A stretch of 64,000 bases of DNA from NCBI RefSeq assembly GCF_013373865.1, contig NC_050476.1:19977686-20041685 (forward strand), written 5' to 3'. Positions 41,001 through 53,814 of the stretch are shown piece after piece. Below the pieces are notes generated by a model. It did no database searches. It worked only from the letters and a program-made list of their open reading frames with translations, and was not told the origin of the DNA. This DNA comes from Monomorium pharaonis (taxonomy: Eukaryota; Arthropoda; Insecta; Hymenoptera; Formicidae). A program made the position numbers and the translations under genes. Numbering within the stretch: the stretch's first letter is position 1; each line of letters opens with the position of its first letter.

Positions 41001-42283
41001 CAGGTAAACTGATTGAACGAAATTGATTTAGCGGTAGGTGTCGACTCTCTCCGTTAATCATCGCGGCTTCTTAGGGGAATCATTTATTATCGTTATCCTT
41101 CAACGTGTTACTAATGAAGCGGATAAACGCGTGAGCCGTGGTGAGTAAAAGTCGTCAATAAGGAACCCCAATTTTTCACAGCTTCGCAGACAAGCTTGTT
41201 TGACGTCCCGATTATGTTCTTTGCGTGCGGAAATTGCTCGTGGCATGCTCACTACTAATGTGATATCTATGACATTTATCTATTTATGATATTTATCTAT
41301 TTTATCTTTGAAAGAAATTTCTAATTCGACTAATATATTGATCGAAACAAAATTCCCTGATCGTTTTTGTTGTTAATCTTGGGCTTTTTAATGTATTACG
41401 TATTATGTCTATTTGTATTATTATTAAAAGAGAAAACTCTTAATTTGATTAGTTTATCACAAGCACAATCAAAGCAAAAATTGTTCATATCAGTCATATA
41501 AAATTAAAAAAAAAAAAAGAAGACTACGAATGATTTAAGAAAGAACAAGTGAAATGTGATGAATGTGACTATTATAAATCCTGACACGTTTCTTCGCCGT
41601 CTAAGCGACAGCACTTTTGCACAACGTATAAGAAAATTAACCAATCAGAAACCTTTCTATTATAGGGAGGAAAATACAGGATCCTGATCGATCGATTTTC
41701 TTATGCGTTATGCAAAAGTCTACGCTCCTGCTTTAACTGATCGGGTGCAACTCGAAATGATAATATGCAACATTGATTCGCTAACATCCGTATCCTGCGT
41801 ACGATGTATAATTTTCAATACTACTTTGAAAATATGTTGATCGAAAGGAACATAGAAGAAAAGGCGATATCATCTTTTTCATGTACCTATTTCGCTATCA
41901 ACTAAACCTGTATGCATAATGTCTGCTTTAGCAAAGCTACAACTTCTTACTACTAAGATATAAATCGTTGCATATGAAGCATGCTCATTTAAAATAATAT
42001 CCTGGATAATTTGAAATATGAATATAATGTCATAACAAATATATTTTCTTGTCAAACATGATTTTACAGATATTAATTTCTTGAAAGTGTTTATTTATTC
42101 TGTTACATTTATTAAGCATTTCTTTATATAACAACTAGTAACGATTTATATTGTTATTGTAATATCGAATAAATTTATTTGAATAAGTCTTACTATTTAT
42201 AATTTATGAAATAAAATGGACAAATTTTTGAGATAGTTCACATTTGCGCTAATTTACTAAAATTTAATAAATGTTTTTTTCAG
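32088..42283. other. Long noncoding stretch
   Basis: AT-rich from 32160 to 34980 and 39650 to 42280, GC-richer and CpG-dense at about 35050-35460, 35760-37150 and 38400-38850. A 9-bp-arm palindrome (CCGGTATTT..AAATACCGG) lies at about 34500-34519. The largest open frame is 117 codons (plus, 38487-38840) in a CpG-rich patch, with no recognisable domain. No gene supported. Confidence 0.55.
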
Positions 42284-42320
42284 GATGCGTCATCGTTGTT
42301 CAGCCAGGATTCAGGAAATG
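42284..42320 (+). other. Candidate 37-nt internal exon (unknown gene)
   Basis: A branch-point-like TACTAAA and the acceptor ATGTTTTTTTCAG end at 42283. A matching donor, GGAAATG followed by GTGAGTG, begins at 42321. The 37 bases between are free of stops in all three frames (DASSLFSQDSGN, MRHRCSARIQEM, CVIVVQPGFRK), so phase cannot be fixed. The order acceptor, short exon, strong donor is what a cassette or UTR exon on the plus strand would look like. I recognise no protein family. It could be a chance pairing of sites. It cannot belong to the FGF gene, which is on the other strand. Confidence 0.35.
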
Positions 42321-45300
42321 GTGAGTGTTCATACAACTTTAGATAAGACCCTCTGTTTCACTAAACAGGGTACCTGTACAGTACTTTGGGTCGATGTAAT
42401 ATTTTTTTTCGTTGCGATATTTCAACAGCAGAACATTGTACAGACACTGTTGTCTGTAATAATTAATAAAAGCCCCACGCTCTTCAAGGTTGAGAACATA
42501 TCCACCGCGTCACTTAAAATCCGTGAAAGGTGTCGTCCAATGCGAATTAAATGCAATGTTGTCACGGTAAACACGGTAATCAATGAGATATCCTTAATGC
42601 GTGATGCATCACGCTCGCGTTTGACATTTACGTTCCGCACGTACGAATGCAACGGGAATTACGTGCCGCAAATAGATTGGCAGATTGGCAACGAAGTCAG
42701 TCTGAAAACGTTTCATTTTTACGAAAGCATAGTGCGTTCCCGTCGACGCGAGCTAAGTGATAACTGATGAAGCGAAACGCACTTAACCCACTTAATGTCA
42801 AAACACGTAGAGAAAAACGCCGTCACTATTTTTACGGTTGAGCTTAACTCGCGACAAAAGTCAAGTTTTTTTCACCGAAAGATGTTCCACGGGTGCTGCA
42901 TCAACGTTTAACGGTAAATTCTTTAGACGATTTCTTATCGTTTCTCATTAGTTTTATACATTTCAATATATGTATAATTTGTCACTTGAAATAATTTATT
43001 TCTCAGAAATTAAAATACACAAAAAATTTGTTTTACATTTGACATATGTTTCATGTCTCAAACGGTTCACTCGAATTTTTGTGTTAATTTAACACAAGAT
43101 GAATACGTTAGGAAGTAATTTAACTTATTTATAAATTTATTTTAATACTAAGAAATATTGAATGTCAATTTAATACGAGATATTTAAATAACACATTATC
43201 TTATATTAAATTAACATGCAATAATATTAAAAACACAGCATAAAAAGTTTAATAAAGATAAATACAAACGTTTTGTAGCTACGGAAATTTTATACAATAT
43301 AGATTTTGAGAGCAGAAAAGTGAACTTGATGAAAGATCTGTCATATTGCCGTATATTTTTATTTTAATGGAAAGATTATACTTTATAAGAAAAAACTTGA
43401 AGCTTTATTTATACAATGCAACCAGAGGCAGAGTAATATGTTCTTATTTTTGCAACTGAGCAATAAATCGTTCATTAATGTCGCTTTTTGGTGGTTTACA
43501 AAATGCACGCCACGCTGTCGACAACTGTTTTCGTTCGCCACGAGTACTTCGTGCGAATAACACGTAGAGGACTTTTGCACATCGCAGAGCGCACATAGAG
43601 CTTGATGAAATATTTGTGTAGGACGTATATCAGGAACGCGGTGAAGTCAGTGTCGTGGAAAACGTCTTACAATATCTAGCAGGTTTGGCAAGTTCATAGG
43701 CGTGTCCATCGTCATCCATCAAAGCGAGATTTTTATACGACAAAATCAGCATCTGGTCAATCGGTGAAAGTCATCTGTCTGGTTAAATATCGAAAAAAAA
43801 AAATACTAACGGTATTAACATGTGAAAAAATTGTACCGTGCCTGTAAATAGTATCCGTGACGATGTAGATGTAGATAATGTCGATCTCGAAATTAGTGAT
43901 ATTATAACGGTAGCTTAATAGTCAAAGTTTTGTTAGAATGAGGAACTGTAACGAATTTGTGTCGTACACATTGTATATTAATCTGAATACAATCGCGAGT
44001 ATTTCATGAATTTAATTTAGCATAATAGCTTTTTTGTTTTTAGAATAATTGATGAAAAATGTTTTATAGTGATGAAAAAAAATTATATATGTTGCAATCT
44101 TTTCAATCTTCATATTACATATTTTAGTAATTAATAGTAATTTATGTTAAATTTCTATTAAAATATAATTAATGAAAAAATAAAATTTTAATGTATTCCA
44201 ATACTTACATTTAATATTTTAAAAATATCTTAAAGTTTAAAATAATTTATAATTTTATTAGATTTAATCTCTTGGAAATTATACATGTTACAAATTTATA
44301 AATTTTCCATTTTCCTCTATTCAATTTGCTCGTCCAATATAATTATCATTTATTAATCTAGTCATCAAAATTGATAAACGATGTAATTACTTGATATAAT
44401 CTTAAGATATATAATATCAACGGACAATATTCCATTATTAGCATATATTTCATACGACGCACACATGAACATAATATTCGCGTACATAAAAATTATACAT
44501 ATAACAAATTATAAAAATATATAAAATATATTTCGAGCTATATTATTTTGATTATAGCGCCGAACTTTCTTTAATATTATATTTTATTATATAGTAATCA
44601 CACAGTTCAGGCAATCGTCCTGTAAGAGCATTACATCGCATGTGAGAATAATTTAAGAAAAAGATTATTAAGAATCAACTTGGTTAGGAAAGTAGTATAT
44701 ACAAATGATTTATGTATGCCTTGCTGGGCGCTCAGCGCGATGCAATTCTCAGTGCACTTATTTTGATACGACGAATCGAGTGCGTTCATTCATAAAACTG
44801 GTTTGTCGTCGCCTCTTGATACCGCGATTTAATATTCGGGAATTGACCCCGTATATCGTCATCCGTCACGAAGAGGATTTCGGACCGAAGGAGGCATCGG
44901 GCATTAATCCCCTTTCGTGCGAAGCACACGCGTACACCCCGCGCCTTCGGTCTGTTAGCTTTCGTGCTGCCTTATTAATAGTTTCGCCGAACACCTTTTG
45001 CTCCTGCACGACTCCGCGATGGGCCCTGTCTAGCCGACGGCTTCGGCTTGACCACCCGCGATACCACGAGGCGAAGATTACAAAAGGAGAGCGTAGGAAA
45101 TTTGTAATAAAGAGTTAGAAGATTGAATCCTACTTTGGAGGTCTCTCTCTCTCGAGGTTCCGTGCAAAATTCCCGATGATAAACATTACGATAGAATAGA
45201 AGTAGCATGAGAATAGGACGAAAAGTTTTCGTACTTTGTTTTCTGAGAGCTGTTTTATTTCTCGAAGTATTGCATCACTCTCGTTCTTAATAATACTCTG

Positions 45301-48300
45301 TTTGAAATTAAAATTTTGTATTAATAACATTTTTAACAAAGCTTTTTGAATTTTCTTTATATAATAGTTAAAAATCTCGGTTCCACGATAATTTTATATT
45401 TATAAAAAAAAAGTTTTAATTGACTCATGCGAGTCAAAAGTCACAAAGGATATAATTACAAGAATGAAAATATACGTGCAGTAGAATATAATTTTGTGTT
45501 AAGGACATTTATCATCGACTAGTTCCAGCGGCGTTCGACGATAACTCAGACTTTTATCGGATCACAGGCGCGAAATTTGCACTCCTTAAGCTGTCGTTGT
45601 CGGCGCAGCTTGATTAATCGTTGCAACGTTGGTCATTAATTATCGCCTGCATTCTGAAATCGAATTCGGAAGAAGGTGTCGTCAATCTCGTTCTGCATAT
45701 GTTATCGCCGCGGATTATCTGAATTATCGTTTCGCATTGATATCAAGAATTCCGCAAGGTCTCAAGATAGTTAATACTTTAACCGGTTACGCGGTTTTCG
45801 TTTAGAAATAACATATGCAAATCTATGACGTCATTTGCTTGCGAAATACGTTCATGCAAATAATGAACTTTTGAGCCACGGTGCAAATTTAATTACGATA
45901 CGGAAGTACGGAATTAACAAAACAGGAAAAATGACAATTACGTTACATTGTAAAGACACGTGGAATGTAATAATTACTTAATGACACGGTGGAAATCCCT
46001 AATTTCCATCAACAAGCGGCAAAAACATTAACGCGCTTTCCCAGTCATTATATTACAGTTAATAGTATACAACACTTTCCCACAAAGTTAAATCTCTTTA
46101 AATCTCTTGCATTCGGATATTTATTGAAATTGATCTTATTAGGAAATTAATTCAGTTCTATAATTTCTTTCTTATCTTTCTTTTAATGAACCAACTTTTC
46201 TTATTAAAGTCATGCGATAAGTATGCGTATGAGATAATTAGGAAGATATTTTTTCCAGTCTTTTGATTTTAAAGGCTCATTCCCGCAATTATTTGCCGTT
46301 TAAATTTATCATCGAATCGCGACACATGTTATCATTCATAAAATTTCGTGAATGAATCGGAAAGTTTACAGAGTCACTATAGGAGGTCACGATCTCGCAA
46401 TCTTTATAGTTATTTACGCCACTACTTAATTATCATGTTTTTTCTTTAAATAATAACATTATTTGGATTTGGAGCATTGAATCTTTTTCAACTTTTATTA
46501 TCAAATTACGGAGACAGATTTATTGCTTTGCCCGTTCTCGTATTTTTCTTTACAATCTGCTTGAACGTTGCGATTACTGTCAGAAAATTAGAATCGAAGA
46601 TGACACGAGATAATAATAATTGGTTGCTCGAGTCATTTCTCTTAATCGAATCAAATTAAAATGATTTGCTCATATTAATTTGCATTAAGGGGTTTCCGCT
46701 ATCGCTTAAAGCATTATTCGTCGAAGTGCACGATCAGCTTTACCGAGAAAGAGTAATACGACGAAGTGGAGTTACGTGCAAAACGGTGCGTGCCGCAGTG
46801 CATGCACATTCCGCGATCCTGCTGTAATCGATGCATTATCCTTACGTTAGTTTCTGCAAATATTTTCGGAAGAGAAACTTCTTTTCGTCGAAAGAAAAAT
46901 AAAATCTTTATCCTTGCAACCTGTTTTAGGATTGTATTATCGATTGTCATCAATATCTGAAGAAGGATAAAATTTTTGATCAAAAAGTAAACCATGGCAA
47001 CTGCATCGTTTTAATGTCATAAACTCGTTTTAACTGATTTTACTAATTTTAAAAACATTTTTTAAGTGAAAGAAGAATTTATCTCACTTTTTATTGTGTT
47101 ATTTTTTTACTGAACTCTTTTGTGTGACATATTTCCATTATAAATGCACTTTCATTTTCAATTTTTGAACATAATTGAATTGCATAAATCCCGAATTTAC
47201 TTATATATTTTGACATTTACGTGGAAAGTGAATGTTGCAGATTGACCGTCAGGTTAAATACATTGATGTAACTGAAATATGTATAACGTAAAGAATGCGA
47301 TATATGTATACATCACGATATCAAGAAACTGCCTATTTTCTTTTTACTCATATCTTACGCAGAGCAGAGAACCTGGCAAGTCTGTCCCCACAGTTATGCA
47401 TTACTATTTTCATAGTGCCACAGAGGGGATTCAAATACATTGTAGGAACATCTTTCCACCGTATTTTTCGATCAACACACCCACTCGTCTCGTTTTTATC
47501 GCCTTTTGATTATTCATCGACAGCTGTTGATGAATATTCATTTCTCCGCTGCTTTACGCTCCGCACCGTCTGACCCGACTGCAGTCACAGCCGTCGTCGT
47601 ATTAACATCGAAAAAATACCACGTAGAAATCCGTGAACGAGAAAATCGTCCGCCGGACTCGTCCCGAGCCCGCTCGTCAGCGATCGCGCGATGCTACAGA
47701 CCCGCGGGGTGCGTTAACATTCCTAGGTGAAGTTCTCCTGCTAAGGAAGACGAACGTATCCAGAAACGAGATTCCATCAGGTTGAATTCCTCGATGATTG
47801 ATCCACCGGGATCTGACGTCGCGGCGCGAGTGCACGGAATGTTTAACTCCAATTACCCGAACCCCTAAGATTAAAGTAGTCGCGCTATTATCGCGGACGT
47901 CCTCGTCGTCGTCGTCGGACATCGGGGCGTCGCGTTTGGGTGACTTCCAAGTGACTGAACGGCACCGCCGCCACTCATCCCGGCTACTTCACGCGCGCGA
48001 ACGTAGTATAACGTAGAATACACGACCGTGTTGCGTGCGCGCTCACGTAGGGCACGCATTACGCAAAGAAAGCAATTAGACGGCGGAATAGTGGACGTGC
48101 GGCGGAACTAGACGGTTCATTGATTTCCCCGTGCGTGCGAGCGACGTACGGAACCGATGCCGACTAGGAATAGGTGTCTGTTAGGCTCGGCTTGTATCGC
48201 CGGTTGCGTGATTTATGTAAATCAGGACTGCCGATCGCGCGCGCGCGAGCGAATAATTAAGGTGATCGGAAACACGTCGTATTTATATTAAACTTAATGC

Positions 48301-51060
48301 TGCGTGGCTGTCTATCGGACAACACGTCGATATTCGCATACATATGTCTTACAAAATTCTGACGTTATTAACACTTTGTGAATTATGTTCGTCTGATTAT
48401 TATTGTAATGATAGCATTTTTGTAAATTGCGATAAGAATATTAAAAAGGGAAAAAGGACAGTTTAAAGAATTTAAAATCGGATCTCTTGTAGTATTCGTA
48501 AAATTCAAAGAGACAATGGATTTCGGATAACATTACCTTTTTCTTTTGTTTCTTGAGCTGTGCTCTTACTTCATATTTACCAAAGTTATGACTGATTGGA
48601 AGTGATTGCTTATTCTTTATCAGGAAGCATTTGTTCAGTAATTCGTAGTTAATCAAAATTAAATCTATTTTAATGGAGGAGCAACTGCTATTTATAATTG
48701 TGAGCGTAGAATTGATTATTACAGTAATAAGCACAGTACTGTAAAGTGAATAATACATTGATTCCCATTTAGAAAGTATCTGAGCTAGATATAAATCTCG
48801 GAAAGTTGTGATTTATTATTAATTCCAAAAAGTTTTTCCACTAAGAGCAGTTAATGCTCACTAATTTTTCGCTCAATTAGTGACTAAATGTATCAGTTTC
48901 GTTATTGTAATACCGGTTCTACGAGAGCCAGTTTTTATGGCATAATATACATGAGACGTCGCATTTTTATTATTTATTCATTTGAAATTGTGCATTAATT
49001 CTCTGTTACACAACTCACAGAATTATTCAAATGCCATTGTTATACAAGCATGAAACATTCTAATTCATCTTTTCGCTTACTTTATAACATGTAATCATTC
49101 CAAAAAAACTGCTCTAACAATCTATCAGTTAATAAGTTTGGTGCATGTGTGGAAAATGTTTGTGGAACATGTCTTACTTCATTTTAGATATTTCTTTTTT
49201 TTCTTGGAATTCGAAGGGAAATATAACTTAACTTTAAATGGAATGATTTCTCTATCGAGTTTTCCCATCATAGATTTTATTCGATGTCTAGTTAAACTTT
49301 GGGTGGTTATACATAGGTGTGTCCGAGGTTAACCTGATTTCATCGTCTGTGAATAAATATGTTCGGAGAAATGCAAATAGGATCACACTTTCTAGCGGCC
49401 AGACGCTTGATCAAAGTTTCGGCAAAGGTCAGCGCGGTCTAGTTACGAGAACAGTATTCTTGGACCGGCTCTCTTTTCAGACAGCAGACAGCTCTTTTCT
49501 AAGAATTTTTCTACATTTCATTATAATATATAAAAGAAATATCTTACACAGTCTTCTTTGATCAGCATTTAATAAAAATGTAATTTAGTCAGTTTTCTGT
49601 GTGGAAAAATTATTGCGTAACGTAAATAATGAGAAAAGGTTGCTATTGAGGAATTGGTCTGACAATTTTTTAATTAAAGTAGTACTGTTCAAAAATCGTC
49701 TATAAATTTCTTTACGATTTTTAATGCATAAAGCTGATTTGTTTATACGAATTAAAACACACAAAGCTTGAACGTTATTACAATTATCCACATAATATTA
49801 CTTTGATATCGCAACAATGCAATTATATCGGCAACGTTGAATCGGAGCAGTGATCACAACGTTGCTTATTGAATAGACAAATCCGGACAGATATCGAGTT
49901 GCAGTGAAGGCAGCTGACCCTATATCGATTGCTCAGCAGCCACTCTGATTTTGCGGAATTCTTGTTTGAATCGAGTGTCGAAATACGCGGTCGATATTGG
50001 AAAGAGTCTCTCGGTATCGTTCGGATAAATTTTATGAATGGACATTCGATGTATGTAATTAGCATTGTAATTTAAAAGACAAGGTTCAAGGGTAACATTC
50101 GATTACACATTCATTAATTAATAAGCGACATGAGTCGTTTAGATAGTCACGATTATCAGATTAAAAACTTACAATCATTAGAGAGTGATCACGATTTTAG
50201 AAACATTAATCGATTACATTGAGATTGGAAGAAAAACGGAGATTTTGATCATGTTTTCTGTTGCATCATTGATTAAATCGTTACAAATAAAAAATAAAGC
50301 AGATAGAAAGAGGTTTCAGAAGTTTAAGAGTTTAATTTATTAAAAAAGAGAATTGTATTATTTTAAAATATTTATAAATTGTTTATAATAACAAATTAAT
50401 TTAAGAGTAATGTAAATTCTGAATTTTAATTTCTATAGCGAATTAAATTTATATGGGAATTCTTTTTAGTATAAGAATCTAAAAATTCGTTGAATAGATT
50501 CTATAATTATTAATTATAAGGACGACAGATGATTTTTAATTTCCTATTTTGTTTCGTATGTGTCAGAATACGAAAAATGGTAATTAAAATATTAAACAAA
50601 AACCGTACGCCGATATTTATTATTAGCTGGCTAAAAATACAGAGATGTTAGTCTGAGACTAAAATAAATTTGACGCTGTTTCGACAACGTCGCATAATCG
50701 ACATGTATACGAGTTGAAAAGAAACCTGTTAGACAACTTTAATTAGTAATATCGCTCTAATGCCGATTAGGATTTGATCATGAAGAAATGCAAACTTTGT
50801 GATACCTTACTGTTACATAAAGCTTTACCGAGGTCTCGTTTCAATTTTGCGTTTTTTTCAAAATCTACGGATCTATTTAATAATTTACGAAAAAGTAAAT
50901 TGAATTGTTAGTAAGTATTTAAGTCTGAATTAACGATTTATATTGAATATATTAAACTTGTGTCATAATTCGCGTCGTAACTTTTTAAACGGTTTATCCT
51001 ATGATCACGTTACACTTGTTAATTTAAAAGTCATCGAGTGATGATATATATCTGCAGAAT
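42321..51060. other. Noncoding stretch, probably FGF intron 1 (minus strand)
   Basis: Lies directly downstream of the FGF exon's splice donor. It is AT-rich, with GC-richer patches at about 44700-45110, 45490-45720 and 47560-48260 (CG alternating run 48235-48247, TCG run near 47899-47915). I looked by eye on the minus strand for the second FGF exon (a GVxSxxYLCM-like strand followed by a G-x-L-Y-G turn) and did not find it. Frames of 137 (plus, 44705-45118) and 160 codons (plus, 42285-42767, running on from the candidate exon) have no domain I recognise. Confidence 0.45.
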
Positions 51061-51066
51061 ACTTAC
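51061..51066 (-). other. Splice donor closing the FGF first coding exon
   Basis: On the minus strand the sequence reads CTATA followed by GTAAGT, a full consensus donor. It interrupts the reading frame after the first base of a codon (phase 1), just after the conserved FGF motif ending NDSSIY. FGF genes characteristically have an intron at this place in the beta-trefoil. The reading frame beyond it runs into AT-rich sequence with a stop after about 20 codons. Confidence 0.85.
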
Positions 51067-52357
51067 TATAGATCGAGCTGTCGTTCTTGGCACCGTTCAC
51101 CGTACCATCCGGCAGGATCTGCAGGTGCCGGTTCATGATATACATTTGTATTTTCCTCGAGGTTCCGGTGATGTGAGAGAGATTGGCCGATCTCTCGGCC
51201 CGCGTACCCGCGTCGCCGGTCAGATCGACTGACCTCGCGTTCACTGCACCGATAATTCCCAAAACACTTAAGCCGTTCGCGACCGGTCTAGCACTGACTC
51301 CCAGCACACTGGACGAGCCGAGCGGCCCGTATCGTCCGAACGCGATTAGGAAGACGAGGACGGCCAGCTGCAGGAAAGAGCGAACGCGATCGAGCCGCTT
51401 CCTGTCCGTGGAATCCTGGCCGGGCCTCTTATCCCGCCTGTCCTCCGGGCGTACATCACGTCGTCCCGGATCGTCCGATCGTTCGTCTTCATCCGTCCGC
51501 GTCTCACTACCGAATTTCACGCCGAGAAACCTCTCGTCGACGTCTCGACGTCCGTCCCCATAGATTTCTACCTCCGCGCGAATAGCGCGCGAGTGGTGAC
51601 TAGAGAGAGGAGGATCACCCCCTGTAGTTCGCGGCTGATCGCCGATCAGATCCGCGTCGAGAGCCGCCCTACTCCCGCGGGACGACGACGGCCGTGGTCT
51701 CGTCCAGGATCGATTCCGGAGACTTCGACGCCTCGCGATCGTGTTCACCCTCACATCCGCTACTGCGAGCCGATATCGCTCCGTCCCGTCGTCCCGGTGC
51801 AGCCGCGACTCCGTTCCTCGCACGAGCCTCCCGTCCTCGCCCGCGTCCTCCCGCGAGCTCCACGTGACCGAGAAACGTTCGTCCCTGGTGACATCCTCGT
51901 TCCCGTACGGAGATTCCCTCGACGCGCGACATGCTCCGAGAAATCCGTCGCCGTCCTCCTCTCCTCCCCCTCCCCTTCGTTGCCGCTGCGACGCGCCACT
52001 CTTTGCCAGGAAGTGACGTCCGCCTTGGACCGTTTCCTTTTTGCCAGCGATTCTCAGAATCCTCGTGGGTGAACTTTCACCGTGATTACATGATGGGTTC
52101 TTTCCGCGCCCGCGGTCTGACGACTCCGCTTTTCTCACGCGACGTTCAGTCTTTTGTGGCTGATCCTTCGGAGCTTCTCCCTGCGACTCGTTCAATTTGT
52201 CATCGTTGAACACCGTTTTCACGGGCGAGTTTACGCGATTGATTCGGCGCTCATCGCTCGACGGGGACGGCACGTAAATCGATATCGCAATTGGGCGGTC
52301 GGCATGGGAATCACAGTGCAGCACCCTATGCCCGCCCGTGCCGATCTCAGCGGGCAT
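51067..52357 (-). CDS. Fibroblast growth factor, first coding exon (partial)
   Basis: The encoded 430 residues end in the start of an FGF beta-trefoil: residues about 400-430 contain RKIQMY, NRHLQILPDGTVNG and NDSSIY, matching the family's basic strand followed by the L-x-I-x-P-D/N-G-x-V-x-G turn. FGFs are secreted ligands of receptor tyrosine kinases; in insects the Branchless, Pyramus and Thisbe type ligands guide tracheal and mesodermal cells. Branchless seems likeliest, but I cannot separate the subfamilies from this fragment. Residues 1-327 are hydrophilic and rich in Arg, Asp, Glu, Ser and Gly. A hydrophobic segment follows at 328-341 (FLQLAVLVFLIAFG), then small-residue stretches ending VSA and VNA that could be signal cleavage sites, and N-glycosylation sequons NLS and NDS. 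The start is the first ATG after an in-frame stop at 52415-52417; no other Met lies between it and the FGF core. A signal this far from the N-terminus is odd, so a shorter spliced form starting at about 51367 is possible. Confidence 0.8.
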
Positions 52358-53590
52358 GACGGTCTCATCCGACTCTTCCTCCTTTACCCTCCTCCCTCTT
52401 GTCCGCGTTGGGGATTACTGCCGTTTCCTCTGGATTTATTATAGATCTCTTATGTAAATCCTCCTCGCGATTCCGTGTTTAACAATCGCGAGAAGTGTCA
52501 TCGGTCGGTACGGTTGATGATGACCGCGCGCGCTGCCAATTGATATTAAGAAGGCCAACTTCCGGTCACTTCCGCCTCCGAAGAGGGTGCCTCGAGACGA
52601 CGTGGGCCGCTGAGAACGAGGGATGCGGCTGCCAGTCCGCTGTTACCGTCCATGCACCGTCGTCGCGCTTTCGATTCTCTCGCATTCTTGCGGCTGCCGC
52701 GTCGGTCGCACCGGTTTACGATTACACGTTACACACCGCGCGCCCCGGTAACGGCCGCGCAATTCTTATCTGCCGGATCAGCTGATCGCCGGATTCCGGA
52801 CCGACGACTCGGCGAGAAACGACGCGCGATCGATTCGCGAGGTGACATCGATCCTCTCCTTTGCCCGATATCCGACAGCGGCCGAGGATACTCGGTACAC
52901 TGCGAATGATCCTGGCGGGTCGTTTCCCCGTTGATGACGATCGGTTGAGGCCGATCTTTAAATGACTTTATTTAGGCTGGTCCTGTCTCTCTTCTTTTTC
53001 TTTCACTTTTTCCCTCCTTCTGATTATTAATCGGCGAGAGCTGACGTGCATTACCTCGCGTTTTCTCTTCCCTCTCTTTTGTCGGTCTCGCTGGCCTTAT
53101 CGATATATCTCACGCGCGTACCCTCTTCTCGCGGTCGTGATTACGCACAGGAGAATCCTCCCGCGAAAGATCGACGCGACGAACAGATCCCCACGTAACG
53201 CACTATCACTACTTCACCACTGGTTATCATTATCCGAAGAAGAAACATTGGGACCTCCCTTCGTAGGATACTCCTACTGTGAGCTTCCGCGAAGTTGTGC
53301 GACGATGAAAAGTCAAAGGTGAAAGAAAAGTCGAGAACCGATTTGTAAAACCGATTGCCGTGTCGCGCACGACAGGCGCGCACCTTCCCACGTGATTCGA
53401 GAAGAATGTTTCGAATAAAATGCTAAAAATCTTCACGGCGAGCCTCGATTCGCCGCCGATCCCTTCGGTTCCGGGATAGACACTGCGGGATCGTTCGTCA
53501 ATGACGCCGTGACGGAGGAAAGACCGGACCGGAGCTGCGCGATCTCACGCGGCCAGATTTCGCGTACGCACTTGTCGTAATTGTCTCACA

Positions 53591-53604
53591 GGGGGGGGGG
53601 GGGG
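53591..53604. repeat. G14 homopolymer
   Basis: Fourteen consecutive G on the plus strand in the CpG-rich block upstream of the FGF exon. It may form G-quadruplex structure. Exact length may be affected by sequencing error. Confidence 0.9.
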
Positions 53605-53756
53605 TCGCGGCCACGCGTGGGGTTATCTCGCAGGGTCGTCGGATGGTGCCGGTGCGGCGTCCGAGAAACTACTGAACGAGTGCCGCAGTTCACTTCCCCG
53701 ACTCGCCGAGTTCGGGCCACGCTCCTCGATTCGCTCTCGTAGAGAGACCGAACCGG

Positions 53757-53814
53757 CGCGGCGGCGGCGGCGGCGGCGGCGGCAGCGGCAGCAGCGGCGG
53801 CGGCGGCGGCGGCA
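53757..53814. repeat. GCG/GCA trinucleotide repeat
   Basis: About 19 units of GCG with a few GCA interruptions. On the minus strand one frame (53586-53825) reads as about 20 consecutive Ala; others read as Arg or Cys/Arg. Triplet repeats in GC-rich 5' regions often lie in UTRs. No evidence that the alanine frame is translated. Confidence 0.95.

Noticed and set aside
42285..42767. 160-codon plus-strand open frame
   Set aside because: It starts at the acceptor of the candidate exon and reads through its donor. The translation has no recognisable domain, so splicing at 42321 explains the region better than a continuous coding exon.
44705..45118. 137-codon plus-strand open frame
   Set aside because: Lies in a GC-richer patch where chance frames are longer; no domain or splice-site support.
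46714..46995. Minus-strand frame with MCMHCG, considered as FGF exon 2
   Set aside because: The surrounding residues do not follow the FGF pattern (no preceding GV-type strand or following G-x-L-Y-G) and there is no phase 1 acceptor in the right place.
51183..52072. Plus-strand open frames of 126 and 159 codons opposite the FGF exon
   Set aside because: They are Arg/Ser/Pro-rich mirror images of an Arg/Asp-rich GC-rich coding frame, where stops are rare on both strands. No domain or splice context supports them.
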